Of a stretch of 64,000 bases of DNA, positions 32,139 through 43,785 are shown piece by piece. The notes beneath the pieces were generated by a model. The model was not told the DNA's origin. It worked only from the letters and a program-made list of their open reading frames with translations, and ran no database searches. How positions within the stretch are numbered: the stretch's first letter is position 1; the number at the start of each line of letters is the position of its first letter. This DNA comes from Pectinophora gossypiella (lineage: Eukaryota; Arthropoda; Insecta; Lepidoptera; Gelechiidae). Where the stretch lies: positions 7,440,598-7,504,597 of the forward strand of contig NC_065421.1 in NCBI RefSeq assembly GCF_024362695.1, given 5' to 3'. A program made the translations under genes and the position numbers.

Positions 32139-33742
32139 GGTTGTTAGTGACAATGTAACTAAAACTTTGAGGGCAGATTCAGACCATGATTCTGAGTAGG
32201 TATGTATGGTAGGTATGGTATCGCATAAGTAGGTATGGAACGGAAAATAAATATAAAAACACTAAAATTGTCATGAATTTTCCGACAGAAAATTCCAATT
32301 GATATAAACATAGAATCATGGTCTGAATCATCCCCCTCAGTATTCGTTACGATATCTGTCGTGGCCAGATCATAGAATTGACCATTTCATGAAATGATCG
32401 ACCATTTCATGAAATGGTCGTATTTCATGAAATGGCCAACTTCAACTGACCATATCGTTTAAACGTCAGCGTTTAATGATATTTCCATCCACGTTTGGCC
32501 ATATCATTAATGTAGGGTGTCCATGATAAGTGGTGTAATAAAAACGCGAAATAAAGTAGGAAATAATGTATTACTCTAGTACAAAGTACAAAAATGTTTA
32601 AAAGTCAATTAAAAATTAAAAAGTCATTTTCGATTAACGGAGTGTTGATGTAGTTGACATATACGCCGTAACTGCATCTCGCTTTGAAGTCGTCGTCATA
32701 TTTTTTGACACTATTTCATGCCATTGGTCATCATTCAGTATACTTTTCGTGTGTAAGATAAACATACTGGCGGCGTAGGGGTGGCCCAAGGGCCACCCCC
32801 GCCGCACCCTAACCTACTGTTATGCCTTGTAAAAATTATAAAAAAAGGATTATGATAATTTAAATTATGACAAAAACATTTATGCGTTTTAATAGAATCC
32901 TGTTTCAAGTAGTTAATGCCATCTGCGGCATATCTACAATAAGTCACGTCAAAAAAAGAAACTTTACGGACAGTAGGATCGTCAATATTTTTCTTTTTTT
33001 AAATTAATATCTCTTCATTCGCAGTTTTAATTATATCATATTTTGAAATCCAATAATAGTCCATTGATTTACGTAGCGTGGTCACTCGACCTTCATTATT
33101 TGCCATATAACCTAAAAATATAAATAAAGTTGCTGTCTACTGTTAATACGAGTTTTTCTTTTCACCTTAGTGTCAAAACATTGCTTCAATGCACTTTTAT
33201 CTTGTATTTGCTCATTATTATTCGTATTATTCGCGTTCACACAAGAATAATTATTGTCCGCCGCCATTATGCAAAACATAAACAAAGCGACACCAGCGCC
33301 ACTACCGGTGGATAATGTTACTATTTTACGATATGATCGCTAACGTTTGGCCATATCATGAAGTAATCATGCATTTAGTTGGTCATATCGTTAAACGTTT
33401 TGTGTTCATTGATCTGGCCAAACCACATCATGATGTGGCCAACGAATGTTGTTCTATTTCATGAAATACGACCATTTCATGAAACGGCTACCGTATGTAC
33501 TTGTACGGGGTGTAAGAGACATCGTAACGAATACTGAGGTTGATGATTCAGGTGATTATTCTGAGTTAATATCAAGTGGAATTTTCAAAAAAAAACAAAA
33601 GAATTTGCAAAAGTATAGAATTAAAAAAAAAAACTAAAAAAAATCACGAATTTTGCGACGGAAATTTTCACTTGATATTAACTCAGATTTGTAGTCTGAA
33701 TCATCCCCCTGAGTATTGGTTACGATGTCATTAACACCCTGT
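32139..33742. mobile_element. Foldback element FB dimer split by a 1.1-kb insertion
   Basis: The first unit runs from 32139 to about 32353, the second from about 33507 to 33742 (GGGGTGTAAGAGACATCGTA to GATGTCATTAACACCCTGTA). Spacer bases CTACCGTATGTACTTGTACG are retained on the right only. Confidence 0.75.
32354..33486. mobile_element. Unclassified DNA transposon with ATTTCATGAAAT ends
   Basis: Left end has three copies of ATTTCATGAAAT and reads GACCATTTCATGAAATGGTC then GTATTTCATGAAATGGCC; the right end in reverse reads CCGTTTCATGAAATGGTCGT. Subterminal words TGACCATATCGTTTAAACG, TTTGGCCATATCATTAATG and their inverse partners near 33345-33400 are also paired. Interior has no intact transposase. 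A repeat T fragment lies at about 32765-32965 inside it. Confidence 0.6.
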
Positions 33743-33853
33743 ATATGCCTCTGCCACTACTACTACTACGAATAATGAGAAAACAGGTATGAAAACTATC
33801 AGAAACCATACTCGATAGCGACTGCGTAAAAAGTCCCTAAATTGACCACTCAA

Positions 33854-34075
33854 ACAGCCTCCATGGTCTAGTGGTTAGATCGTTTGAGCTCACGATATGG
33901 AGGTCTGGGTTCGATTCCCGATGGGGACATTGCCGAAATCACTTTGCGAGACTGTCCTTTGTTTGGTAAGGATTGCAGGCTTGAATCTATTGAATGTACA
34001 AAAAAGAGCAGCGTGGTGGAGTATGCTCCATACACCCAGAGTGATTGAGGGGAGGCCTGTGCGTAACAGTGGGAT
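33854..34075 (+). mobile_element. SINE family B, internally shortened
   Basis: Head CATGGTCTAGTGGTTAGATC and GGTTCGATTCCCGATGGGGA; end TGGTGGAGTATGCTCCATAC and GGGAGGCCTGTGCGTAACAG. It lacks about 90 bp present in 54854-55170. Confidence 0.75.
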
Positions 34076-34309
34076 GTTTTGTTATGTTATGTAAGTTACC
34101 GCTAGAGGCACTGTAAAATTATCCGTGTGTATTAAATAGATATCCTGTGTCAGGGGGTTGTATACCAACGAGGTGTGTTCATTTGGAACTGGAATTTCTG
34201 TTACTACTGTAGTGAACTCGGTAGACGCATTACTTGTATGTATATTAGTATAGATTGAACATAGTCTCATCTGATAGAATACAGATTAATGAGCAGTGGG
34301 ATTAGAAAC

Positions 34310-34525
34310 CAGAGTCATAGAATAAGGAATAATACTACGTATAGAACGGCAACTCTCCGCTCCCCACCAGCGTCTGAGCTAGGTTTACCTCAACCCTCAT
34401 CGAACATAATTTTAACTTGAATCGTAAGGCGTCAGACGTCACACACACAGATATTCGTCTACGATAACGTCAATGTGTGGTTCATGTGTAAAACGAAGTT
34501 GTTTGTATGAAGTGTCCGGGGCGTG
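34310..34525 (+). mobile_element. MITE F copy
   Basis: Begins ATAGAATAAGGAATAATACT and continues ACGGCAACTCTCCGCTCCC. Inverted relative at 55620-55830 shares GACACTTCATACAAA and GAGTTGCCGTTCTTTACG. Confidence 0.55.
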
Positions 34526-36004
34526 CTAGAGTATTACTAGATAGACGTGCATTATGTGATTATCTCGGCACTTCTTTCGTTGAATTGCAAAATTGAAATC
34601 GCAAAATGCCGAAATGGTATAATCTGTTCAGAGAATGAGTGACTTACATTGTAGTATCACGGTTTCGAATCCCGGCTCATTAAGTCCCGGGTTAGTAGTA
34701 TCCCACTGAATTCAACTTTCTCTCTCTCTTTATTTAAGAGCTGCTCTCTTGTCGGTGGAGTAATCGCCATTACTCCATAGATAGGGCGCGTAGAACGGTG
34801 ATTGCCTCAATCGCCTTCCGTTCCGCAGTACACCGAACAATTTCAACTTCAACTCAACAACAACAACAACTTTCAACTTTTTTTCTTTTTTTGATTTCTT
34901 CTTATTTCTTTTATTTACAACTTTATAAGTTTAAATTTATGTTTGGATCGTAGATAATTAATACCACATGATTTTCATTTGTGCCCAGTTGATGGCAATA
35001 GGCTCGCCCCCTATTGACTTAAACATAGCTGAAGAGGAGTGTTTACACCTCTGCCAACCCCTTCGGGATACAGGCGTGACGCTATGTTAAAATGCCATTA
35101 CTATCATGTTTTTTTAACGTGACTTATTGTATATTCGCCGTAGATGGCATGACTCCCTAATTAGCATGAAACTTCCAAAAATGTGATGTGCAATTTATTT
35201 TTAATTTGAAGCCTAGGTAATCAGGCAAAGGCAATTTTGGCAAAGGCTTCGAGCCTTCAACACACGCTAGGCCAACAATTTTATTACTAAGAACTCATTT
35301 GAGTAACTTTTTACCCGCCCCGTAGTAACTTATCAGCGACGTACCAATTAAAAAATAAAACTTTTACAGTCACTCTAGTAGCAGGAAATAACAATGTGAA
35401 CTGACCGAAGCAATTGCGATTTGAATTGTCAAATACAGTAAAACTCCAATCCAGTGTAAATGGAAACAAGTAAATAAAGATTTTCGCTGTTGGTTTAATA
35501 TCTTACTATTTGTTCAAGGCTTTTTCGTTGTAAAATGCAAATGCTCGCGACTTTTGGATGGAACTAAATTTACAGCTAGTGTCGGATTTCAATGCTAGCT
35601 AACCGTACATTACCAAAATAAAGTGAATCCTAACTTGTTTAAATGCATCTAGAACGGGATTTCAGTTTATAGTGGTAAAAGAGGACTTGAAAGAAAGTTG
35701 TACAAAACTTCCAAAGAATTTGAAAATAATAAACTGACTCATCCATTTGTACGCACTTGCAGGTTTAGGGAGCCTATCTGCTATATATACATAAATATAG
35801 TGTTATTGACCTTGAAATCGACACGTGAAACGAGATTCATGTGGACAGAGAGTAGATCGAATGATTCTGACTTGGACGGAATTTGAACATAGTTTCAGCT
35901 TAACAAGAGCTGAGGGTTTGAATCCTGTCCGAGTCGAAAAGATTTAAATTCTACAGGTATTAAAAATACATTTATAATAAATGAGTATTTCAATAACTAC
36001 TTAC
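34526..36004. other. Intron, no gene; small repeat fragments
   Basis: 34725-34790 (GCTGCTCTCTTGTCGGTGGA) is an inverted RPRRAY-family tail. 35040-35090 has CAACCCCTTCGGGATACAGG, a repeat end. 35105-35165 is repeat T. 35166-36004 has nothing recognised. Confidence 0.45.
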
Positions 36005-36166
36005 CAAACTTAGTAGGTGAGACATCAAGACTCTCGCCGCTGTTGTTGAATTGCCAGAAGAACGTGACGTCAGGCGGGTTGGCGGTGACGGAGCATCGCA
36101 CACGCAGCACCTCGTCGATCTGCGCGCCTAGTACTTGTGGCGATGTGTGAGCGCACACTGGAGCGT
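36005..36166 (-). CDS. Side-like exon F: first half of Ig domain 5
   Basis: The acceptor is TCTTCCAACAG and the donor GTAAGTAG. The 162-bp exon completes a tyrosine codon and leaves one base. It encodes APVCAHTSPQVLGAQIDEVL, then RVRCSVTANPPDVTFFWQFN, giving the Ig5 cysteine at residue 290 and tryptophan at 303. The ANPPDVTFFW stretch is shared by Sidestep-family Ig5 domains. The exon itself is relatively GC-rich, while flanking introns are AT-rich. Confidence 0.94.
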
Positions 36167-36280
36167 CTGTTGGAAGAGATAGAGTAGGATAAATGTCACT
36201 AAAAATTTATGTATTTTTATAGCATTAAAAAACAATAATACAGTTGGCTCCACCATTATAGACAGCGGGACGGCACACCT

Positions 36281-36525
36281 TTTTTTACGTGACTTATTGG
36301 CTAGACAAATGGGGAGCGCTGAGGGCTCTCACCCGGTACAAAATTTAAGACAAGAGAGGAAGACATGTTCTTTATTTATTGTACCTATTTGTTCGAGCAT
36401 GATATTATGTTGCAAATTGGAAGCGACGATGGAGAATGTCGGTGTACGGACAAACCAAAGTTGGTTTCTGTTGCACCGTCAATTGTAAAAAAATGTATTA
36501 AGTACTGTACTTATTTTTAATAATA
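36281..36525. repeat. Repeat T with CATGTTCTTTATTTATTG segment
   Basis: 36365-36525 is nearly identical to 41961-42120, sharing ACCTATTTGTTCGAGCATGA, TGTTGCAAATTGGAAGCGAC and AATGTCGGTGTACGGACAAA. Confidence 0.7.
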
Positions 36526-36870
36526 ATAATAAGAATATTTGAAAGAATTAATCGACCCTAGAGGGTCATTAGCTATAAGCGCTGATGGAAATCGTCGACC
36601 ACGCTGGCGGCGTCGGTATCGGGGTTCTGAAGTGTTTGGTGTCGCGAGCTGATTGGCCGCCTCTATGGCTAGAGTAATCGGGTCGTCGGGATCGTATATT
36701 ACGCCATTCGGACGCCCGCGCCGATACTTTTCAGTACCGTCTTTGAGGTACGGTACACCACCTATCACGTTGGTCTAGCAGAAAGCTTGGTGAAGTGTGG
36801 GTACTTAGTTCATCTTACGATGTACCTCTGAGTACCACGAATGGGATATAGTTATGAGCTTATGTTATGA
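36525..36870. repeat. Repeat T2 joined to SINE D
   Basis: 36525-36770 matches 45590-45748 over TTGAAAGAATTAATCGACC, GTGTTTGGTGTCGCGAGCTG and GTAATCGGGTCGTCGGGATC. SINE D follows from GGTACACCACCTATCACGTT to GATATAGTTATGAGCTTATG. Confidence 0.7.
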
Positions 36871-37319
36871 TAAAAGCAATAAACAAGGGAACCTGTAAAC
36901 TCTGGTAAGTTGCAAACAATCACGAAAAGCGACAGTTTTTTTATAACGCGACTTATTGTAGATTTCCCGCAAATGGCTTTATCTACTTGGCCGAAGACGA
37001 CCGACAGTGTCGAATAAAATGTATAGAATTGACATCATATCAATCCTATACACTGTCGTTTGTCAATCAATCAATCAATGACAGGTGACAATCACCTCAA
37101 TGGGTGGTTTGTCAATTTTGAACTTTCTTCACACTCTGCTCGAAGGCTTAAGATGGATCTGACAAAAACAAAGGTACTCAACACGAATATTTAGTAGATA
37201 TTTTGAAAATATGGTAATGCACCAAATAAAAAGCTGTGATACAATTAAAAGCTTAAATTTCAGACTGTTCAATCCTAATGGGGTAGTGCAGTGTTGCCAG
37301 TGTAAAATTAGGAAAGATT

Positions 37320-37705
37320 ACCCATATTAATCGGAAAGGGTAGCTTGTCTGTCGGTGAAGGATACACTTCGGTGAGTGTGTGCAGGAACTTCACGAGTTG
37401 ATTCCACCCACTCCAGTCCATCTACGGACAACTAGACGTCGGCAGGCATTTCATCCTTATGTTGTGGATATATCACCAATCCGCACTAAACGTTTTGCCT
37501 CTTCCTTTTTGATGCGAACAGCAAAGGACTGGAACTGTCTGCCGTTGTCTGTTTTTCCAACTCGTTATAATCTGGGAGTCTTCAAGGCTAGAGTGAATAG
37601 GCATTTGCTTCTTAACCGTGATCCACCCTAGACCATATCGTCACTTACCATCAGGTGAGATTGTGGTCAAACGCGAGCCTATAATATTATTTAAAAAGAA
37701 AATCA
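37320..37705 (+). mobile_element. LINE C-terminal fragment, Jockey-like
   Basis: Encodes RFASSFLMRTAKDWNCLPLS, VFPTRYNLGVFKARVNRHLL and LNRDPP with a stop, then CACTTACCATCAGGTGAGAT and GTGGTCAAACG. This is the usual end of a Jockey-superfamily reverse-transcriptase frame. Confidence 0.75.
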
Positions 37706-38461
37706 CCAGGCTTCGCCTAGTCACAATATGACTTCCCCCCCCGACCCTCAAAAATGGGGTAACGCTAGGGATAGCATGATAATGAGACTTAGAGAAATAC
37801 ATAAGTACCATGATAGTATTGCAAAAGCCGCATGCAAACTCATTTAGTGATGCCGAAAGTAAGCCTAAATGAATGTTCATTCGAGGCTACATTTGCTTTT
37901 ACAAAATATTGATGATAATTATTAATATTGTTCGATACTATTAAATTATTTGCTTTTATGAATTTATTTATTTATGAAATTAAAAGAAGAAAATGTGAAT
38001 ATAATTGTGGTGTATTGCCGTATAAATAAACATTGTATTAATTGATATTTTTTATATTTTTTGTATGATTTTATAAGTTAAATGCACGGTCATTATTATT
38101 TGTACAACTCTTACACTGTATTTACGGCCAATGAAGAAACCTTGGCTTAATTTATCTATTTCTTTTCTTTATAAATGGAGGTTTATCAAGAGGCTTAAAG
38201 CATTGCTCGTTAAAATATACATTATTTATGTAACAAATGGTAACTGTTTTGAATAAGGTTACTTTTATAAGATCATTTACGTAGTCCCCAATTCTCCATG
38301 TAGGTAGGTAGGTATTAATAGAAACCTGGGTGTATACATACACCATCTTTATTACTGGAAATGCCAAGAAATGCTATGCTGCCAGGAAATCCACCTTACA
38401 ACCTGCAATATAAATAATAAGGACTTTTCCTTTTACTCCGCAATGTAATTCGTGCTACGGT
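37706..38461. other. Intron, no gene
   Basis: AT-rich with no recognised family. An 79-codon minus frame at 37641-37880 overlaps the LINE end and looks like chance. Confidence 0.45.
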
Positions 38462-38519
38462 GGGTCTTTATTCATTTCGGACCACAAGCGATTCGGACTG
38501 TGATGTGAATCGATTATAG

Positions 38520-38783
38520 TGTTGAGTTTAAAACGTTTCGCACCGCTGTCGGGGCGATGCGACTCTCCCCAGGTTTCTTTTGGACTGTGTCGATTCACTT
38601 ATGTCATTTTTTATAAAAAATAACCCATTCCAAAAAACCTGCAGTTGTGCGAAACGACCATTATGTGTCCATGGTTTTCGCTTACTAAAGTAGCCTTGGC
38701 ACTTATTTTGACGTACCACTACTTTGTATTACAATAACTGTGCTATTAAAATAAAAGTTACTTTAGTAAGCGAACACTATGGA
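38520..38783. repeat. Inverted-repeat element, unclassified
   Basis: Two nested pairings: CGTTTCGCACCGCTG with CAGTTGTGCGAAACG, and TCCATGGTTTTCGCTTACTA (from 38668) with TAGTAAGCGAACACTATGGA (to 38783). No second copy was seen in the window. Confidence 0.5.
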
Positions 38784-39346
38784 TAGATACATTATAGAAA
38801 ACTTCTGTTAGTCGATTCGCGCCGCAGTCCCAAATGACAGCTCTGCTTTGTACATGGTTATTCCAGATTCAGTATGTATTATCTGGCAAAAAATGTTTGG
38901 ATACATCCAAATATTTCGATAAAGGTGTTTGATAATATTCATGTAAATAATTCGTGTATAAAATTTGTTTGACAACACAAGAACGCAGCAAATATAAAGT
39001 TATGAATTATTTCGCTTGAAAAATCACATACAATGAATTTGATTACAACAATTTATTAACAAAAACAAACACGAACGTCGCCATTTCTAGGCTGGTGTCT
39101 GCCCTCGTCTTCAAGCATTGTTTCAATTACAAAAGGAGGAATGCAATAATTAACACAAAGATCTCAAAGAGACCCGACTTCAGTTCGTTAAATCATAACA
39201 GAAGTTAGACGATATATAAATTTTATCGCCTAACTGCTCCCAGCGCAGGCGGCGACTGTGATTCATTTACGTAGATATCTAAGTATGAGTAGGTAGGTAC
39301 TTAGGGCGACGGTATACGGTTTAAATTTAAAGTACCGTGAGCTTTT
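38784..39346. other. Intron, no gene
   Basis: Nothing recognised; a run of ordinary AT-rich intron sequence. Confidence 0.45.
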
Positions 39347-40012
39347 CGGCATAGAATAAAGAATAACACTACGTACTGTCATGATCTCTCATATTTTAAA
39401 AGAAGTTTAATTATCTGCAAGTAGATATTTCAATATCTAACATGAATATTAACTAAAGTTGAAAGTTGCGAAACGATGGAATTTATAAAGACTATTAATT
39501 TACCTGCACTATCGTCCAAGCAAATGGGCCTAAAATTTAAAAGTATTTTAATGATTTAAAATATTAGTAAATGGAATTAATATAAATTATTTATAATTGA
39601 AAATGTTATACAAATAATTAATTAATTTAAAAAGTAAGTAAACAGAAAAGGTGGGAACGGAAGTGAGAATTACGCGGCGAAAGAAACAAATGAAGAACGG
39701 GGTTGGATTGGTTCCCCGACTTTTCTAGGAGACGTTTATTGTGGAAAGAATTACGATGGAAATTAAATAGTCGATAAAGTCACCCAATTGCAGTGTTTTC
39801 TTGGAAGTACAGAACGATAACTCTCCGCTCCGCACCCGTTTGTATCGGGCGACGAACTCCCCTCTCAGGGTAGTACTTTAGTCTTTAATGGCCGTAAGCC
39901 GCTAAAGAGTAAGGGGGAGAGCGCTAAGTCTGTATCTCCCTTGCACTTAGGCGTTAAGCAGAACACGTTAAGAATGTGATTTTTGTATGGAGAGTCCGAG
40001 GAAGTGGTTGAA
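39347..40012. mobile_element. MITE F copy interrupted by about 430 bp
   Basis: Left piece ATAGAATAAAGAATAACACT (39352) and right piece GAACGATAACTCTCCGCTCC (39814) are adjacent in the copy at 34310. The 430 bp between them is AT-rich and unclassified. Confidence 0.45.
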
Positions 40013-40032
40013 TTCCCCGCCGTTTCATATAT

Positions 40033-40120
40033 AGGCTGTTAGTGACACCGTAACGAAAACTTTGAGGGATGATTCAGACCATGATTCTGAGTTGATATCG
40101 AGTGGAATTTTCCGTCGTAC
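40033..40120. repeat. Foldback element FB, single arm
   Basis: Reads GGCTGTTAGTGACACCGTAA, then GATTCAGACCATGATTCTGA and GAGTGGAATTTTCCGTCG, with no partner arm. Confidence 0.7.
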
Positions 40121-40599
40121 CGCCTTTGTTTTCATTGGGCTTTCAATAGACATATTAGATAACACGGCTTTGATACATTGTAAGTTTTCTACTAAAAGCT
40201 GGAATTGCTATTTAATAAGAAGGCGGCATTCTTAAGACCGCTAATTGTATTACTTATGTCGCACATGATGAAGAGTTATGCATGGTAGAGACGGTTTTCA
40301 GCCGTTCTACCTTGACCCTGGCTATGGTCGGGTACTGATGAGATCTAGTGATGTTACAAGGTGACACCAAGTCTGCACAGAATAAATTGGTGCCACGCCG
40401 ATGACATCGATATCAAGTTTAAAGTTATGGCATGCCCACGAACAGCCAAAATTATAACTGTCAACAGAACGGATTTTATTGGCTGGGTATTTCAATAGCT
40501 GGATTTACTCATTAGGATTACTTGCGTGTTTTTTTAGCGGAAGATTAGAAAAACGGTGCAAACAATTTAAAGTAAACAGCTGTTTACACGTTAAGTTAT

Positions 40600-40828
40600 C
40601 GGTACGCTAATGCAGGACGGAAGGGGCAAGTTACAGGCACTGTAACCTAGAACCTGACATATAGCAGCAGTGACTGTCAGTACTATTCAGTGAATAGACT
40701 TCTCTGGGCATTGGGATGATGCCACTCGCGTCAGACAAAGTACTGCGGGGCGGAAGGCAAGAGAGAAACCAATGCCCTATTTTCCCCTAAAAGTAGTGGC
40801 TCTTAAATTAGTGATGATGACACGTTAA
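40600..40828 (+). mobile_element. LINE 3' region ending TGGCTCTTAAATTAGTGATG
   Basis: Same family as 22138-22416, with an internal deletion at the ATGCTACACCGACAAGAGCG segment. Confidence 0.7.
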
Positions 40829-41960
40829 GCCTACGTAGTATGTTTTTAATATTTGGCGATAGGAAACAAAAAAAGATAACAGTCCTAAAAAATAATAAAC
40901 GAACTATTGTTATTGGTAACAAATAGGTATATACTTACGGGAAAATGTTAAAAGGTATAATGATGAAATATCAGGTTTTTGTAAAAATGCAAGAGTTTTA
41001 TTTGTTTTAAAATTTGAATATTTTTATAAAAACTTATCATTATGAGATAAAAAATAACTTTACAAGGGACTTAAACCATAGAATAAGAAATAATACTACG
41101 TACTATTTGCTCATACTTATAAGGCGCACATTTCGCGCTCACTTGGGCCTTCCGACCTCTTTCTCCTATTCTGTGGTATGTATGCGTGATTGGCCGTGAT
41201 TTTAGACATATTTCATGCTCGCTGACAATGGTACATTGCACCCCATAATATTATCAATCAATAGTCTAAATATACCCACCTTAATAGTCTAAATATAATT
41301 GTATTGTAGGGTTACGCCACAGACTATGGCTCACATGACGTCTTGCCTCGCGTGCCCTGACACCTGTACGTGGGAGGAACTTATGAATGCTACCGAAAAT
41401 GATGTCTGGGTGGCACAATAATGGGCCGAAAAAAAAATATCATCGAAAGGAAGAGATTGTATGTGTAGCATAACATTAAATAAACGATGTGGCTCATTGT
41501 TAAATCACTGGCTCAAAATTAGTGATGCTTCCAGTCAATCCATTTTGCTCCGTTGAACATTATAATTTTTCTTCCCATTATAATTTTATTCCAACTTATG
41601 CGACAATAAACTTAGGAGGTAACGTAGTCGTCGCAAACAGCCCTCAGAGAATAACCCCAACACAACCCTGTAGAGGCAGGATGTCGTACATTTGTCGTAC
41701 AGACTGACGTTGACGACGTAAATCTTTCCGCTGCTGCCACAGATCACGGTACGGGGACGTGTTGGCGGCTTGTCGGATTGAATTCACTAGATTCATTGTA
41801 TTTGAACGGAATACTGACGAACTAACTCCTATCCATATTGATTTTTTTGTTAAAATCAGACAGTATTTTATTAGCTTATCATTTTATTAGCATTTGAACA
41901 AGCATCAGGTCTCTTTTGACACTTAGAAGTTTGCATAAGATGCATTAAACATTTAACTAC
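40829..41960. other. Intron, no gene; MITE F fragment
   Basis: 41083-41190 begins ATAGAATAAGAAATAATACT and resembles the MITE F left end. Otherwise nothing recognised. Confidence 0.45.
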
Positions 41961-42125
41961 ATGTTCTTTATTTATTGTACCTATTTGTTCGAGCATGATA
42001 ATATTATGTTGCAAATTGGAAGCGACGATGGTGAATGTCGGTGTACGGACAAACCGAAGTTGGTTTTTGTTGCATCGTCAATTGTAAAAAAAAATATTAA
42101 GTACTGTACTTATTTTTAATAAATA
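41961..42125. repeat. Second copy of the segment at 36365-36525
   Basis: Near-identical, including ACGATGGTGAATGTCGGTGT and GTACTGTACTTATTTTTAAT. Here it lacks the repeat T head. Confidence 0.7.
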
Positions 42126-42544
42126 AATAAAATAACTGTATCTGGCATCTTGACTCATGACGGGTTAATCAAAATGTTGCTGCACTGTGGGTTGCTGGAG
42201 TTTTGTCTGTTGACATATCGTTGCTATCTGCAGAGTAGATATCTCAAGCCTCTCGAACTAGCTTTAAGCTGCATTCATATTTTTAGTGCACAATACCAGT
42301 ATTTCAATGTGAATGTGTTTCTCTTTTTCAAACAGGAGGGCTTACAATACAGTCCCGTTATTACTCTTGTCTTAGGCTAGCAAGTCACAGCAGCGTAATA
42401 GCGTAGCAGTATTTAAGCTGTTGGTGTTCCGAAAATAATAAAATAAATAAGTCATTTTACTCTTATGAATATTTATTATATATATTATTATTTTATTATA
42501 TAACTTTTTATTATTTTTATTGTTTTATTATATATATTTTTTCT

Positions 42545-43456
42545 ATTTTTCACTAAAAAAGTAGCATGGAAAATGCTGCACCGACAAGAGCGTGGCTCCT
42601 AAATTGATGATGATGAGTATTATGAATAAAAACACGTTTTACCATATTAAACATATAAAAAAATAGGATAGCCATGCGAAGAGTATTCAAAAGTAGATTG
42701 TTGTAAGTAATAAAACATGTATTTCCTTCAAAAGGCTAACCAAATAAGCGTTCCATATTCAACAGACCGAATTTCGCACAGAACACAACTATGGCTAAAG
42801 TTTCCGTTGCCACCATAGCCACCCACCCGTGTATACCCAACACAATAGTGTGGGTGCCCCATAAACCACGGCTGTTCGACCATGATTGATGTGCGCCCGG
42901 TGACTGGGGCTCTGCTAATAAGACTTCGCCCGCATTGATCAGTGCCACAAAATTAGTCCCGAGCTAATTCTGAACTTCATCATGTGTGTTGATTGATTGC
43001 AATTTGATTGTTCTTTCGATGTTGTTACCTTTGATTTTATTGGTTCAGGATTTTGGGTGTCAATCGTGTTTAATTAGTTTCATGATTCTGTTTAACAAGC
43101 TCGCTAAATTATAAAAATAACGCCGCTTTTCCACCAAAGTTATAACAGGTTGCGGAAACTGTTAACATTGTGAAGATTCAAATCCACACCTACCCAATTT
43201 TAACAAAAGTTATTCTAAAATTAGCTTGACTTTGAAAAGAATTGAAAGTCAGACTTATTAATTTTGCGGTCTTAATTAGTTGAATTCATTAGTAAGCTAA
43301 TTAATTTATAATGAGGGACATTCGAGGCTACGTTCCCCGAAAAATATATAGATGGCGTTGTCCAGATTTTAATTTGATAATTACCTATATTCTCATTATT
43401 TGGGTATAAATATAATTATTCAAAAATATAATGTAGTGGCAGAGGCATAAACAGGT
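42545..43456. other. Intron; LINE tail at the left, otherwise nothing
   Basis: 42555-42615 carries AATGCTGCACCGACAAGAGC and GTGGCTCCTAAATTGATGAT. A 70-codon minus frame at 42736-42948 has no recognisable domain. Confidence 0.45.
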
Positions 43457-43785
43457 TTTCAGTGACACCGTAACGAATACTTAGGGGGATGATTCAGACT
43501 ATGATTCCGAGTTGACATCAAGTGTAATTTCCTGTATAAAAAATCATGAAAATTTTAGTGTATTTTTAATTTTTTTTTAGTTCCGTACTTTTGCGACGCA
43601 AAATTCCACTTGATATCAACTAAGAATCATGGTCCGAATCATTTCCCTCAGTAGTCGTTACGGTGTTAACCCTTTCACGGGCAGAGATGGGCCATCGATG
43701 GTTCATAATAGATAGTATGACACCTTGAAATCGGAACGTCATTAGACGTTCTGTCCTTGAAAGTGTTAATAATACCCTGTATAAA
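43457..43785. mobile_element. Foldback element FB containing a nested MITE
   Basis: Left end GTTTTCAGTGACACCGTAAC; inner arms GACATCAAGTGTAATTTCC and AAATTCCACTTGATATCAAC; right end ATAATACCCTGTATAAAA. The right terminal sequence is interrupted at 43666-43769. Confidence 0.75.
43670..43765. mobile_element. 96-bp TTAA-flanked MITE, piggyBac-like, nested
   Basis: TTAA at 43666-43669 and 43766-43769. Ends CCCTTTCACGGGCAGA and, inverted, CACTTTCAAGGACAGA agree at 13 of 16 positions. Insertion falls inside the end of an FB element. Confidence 0.7.
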
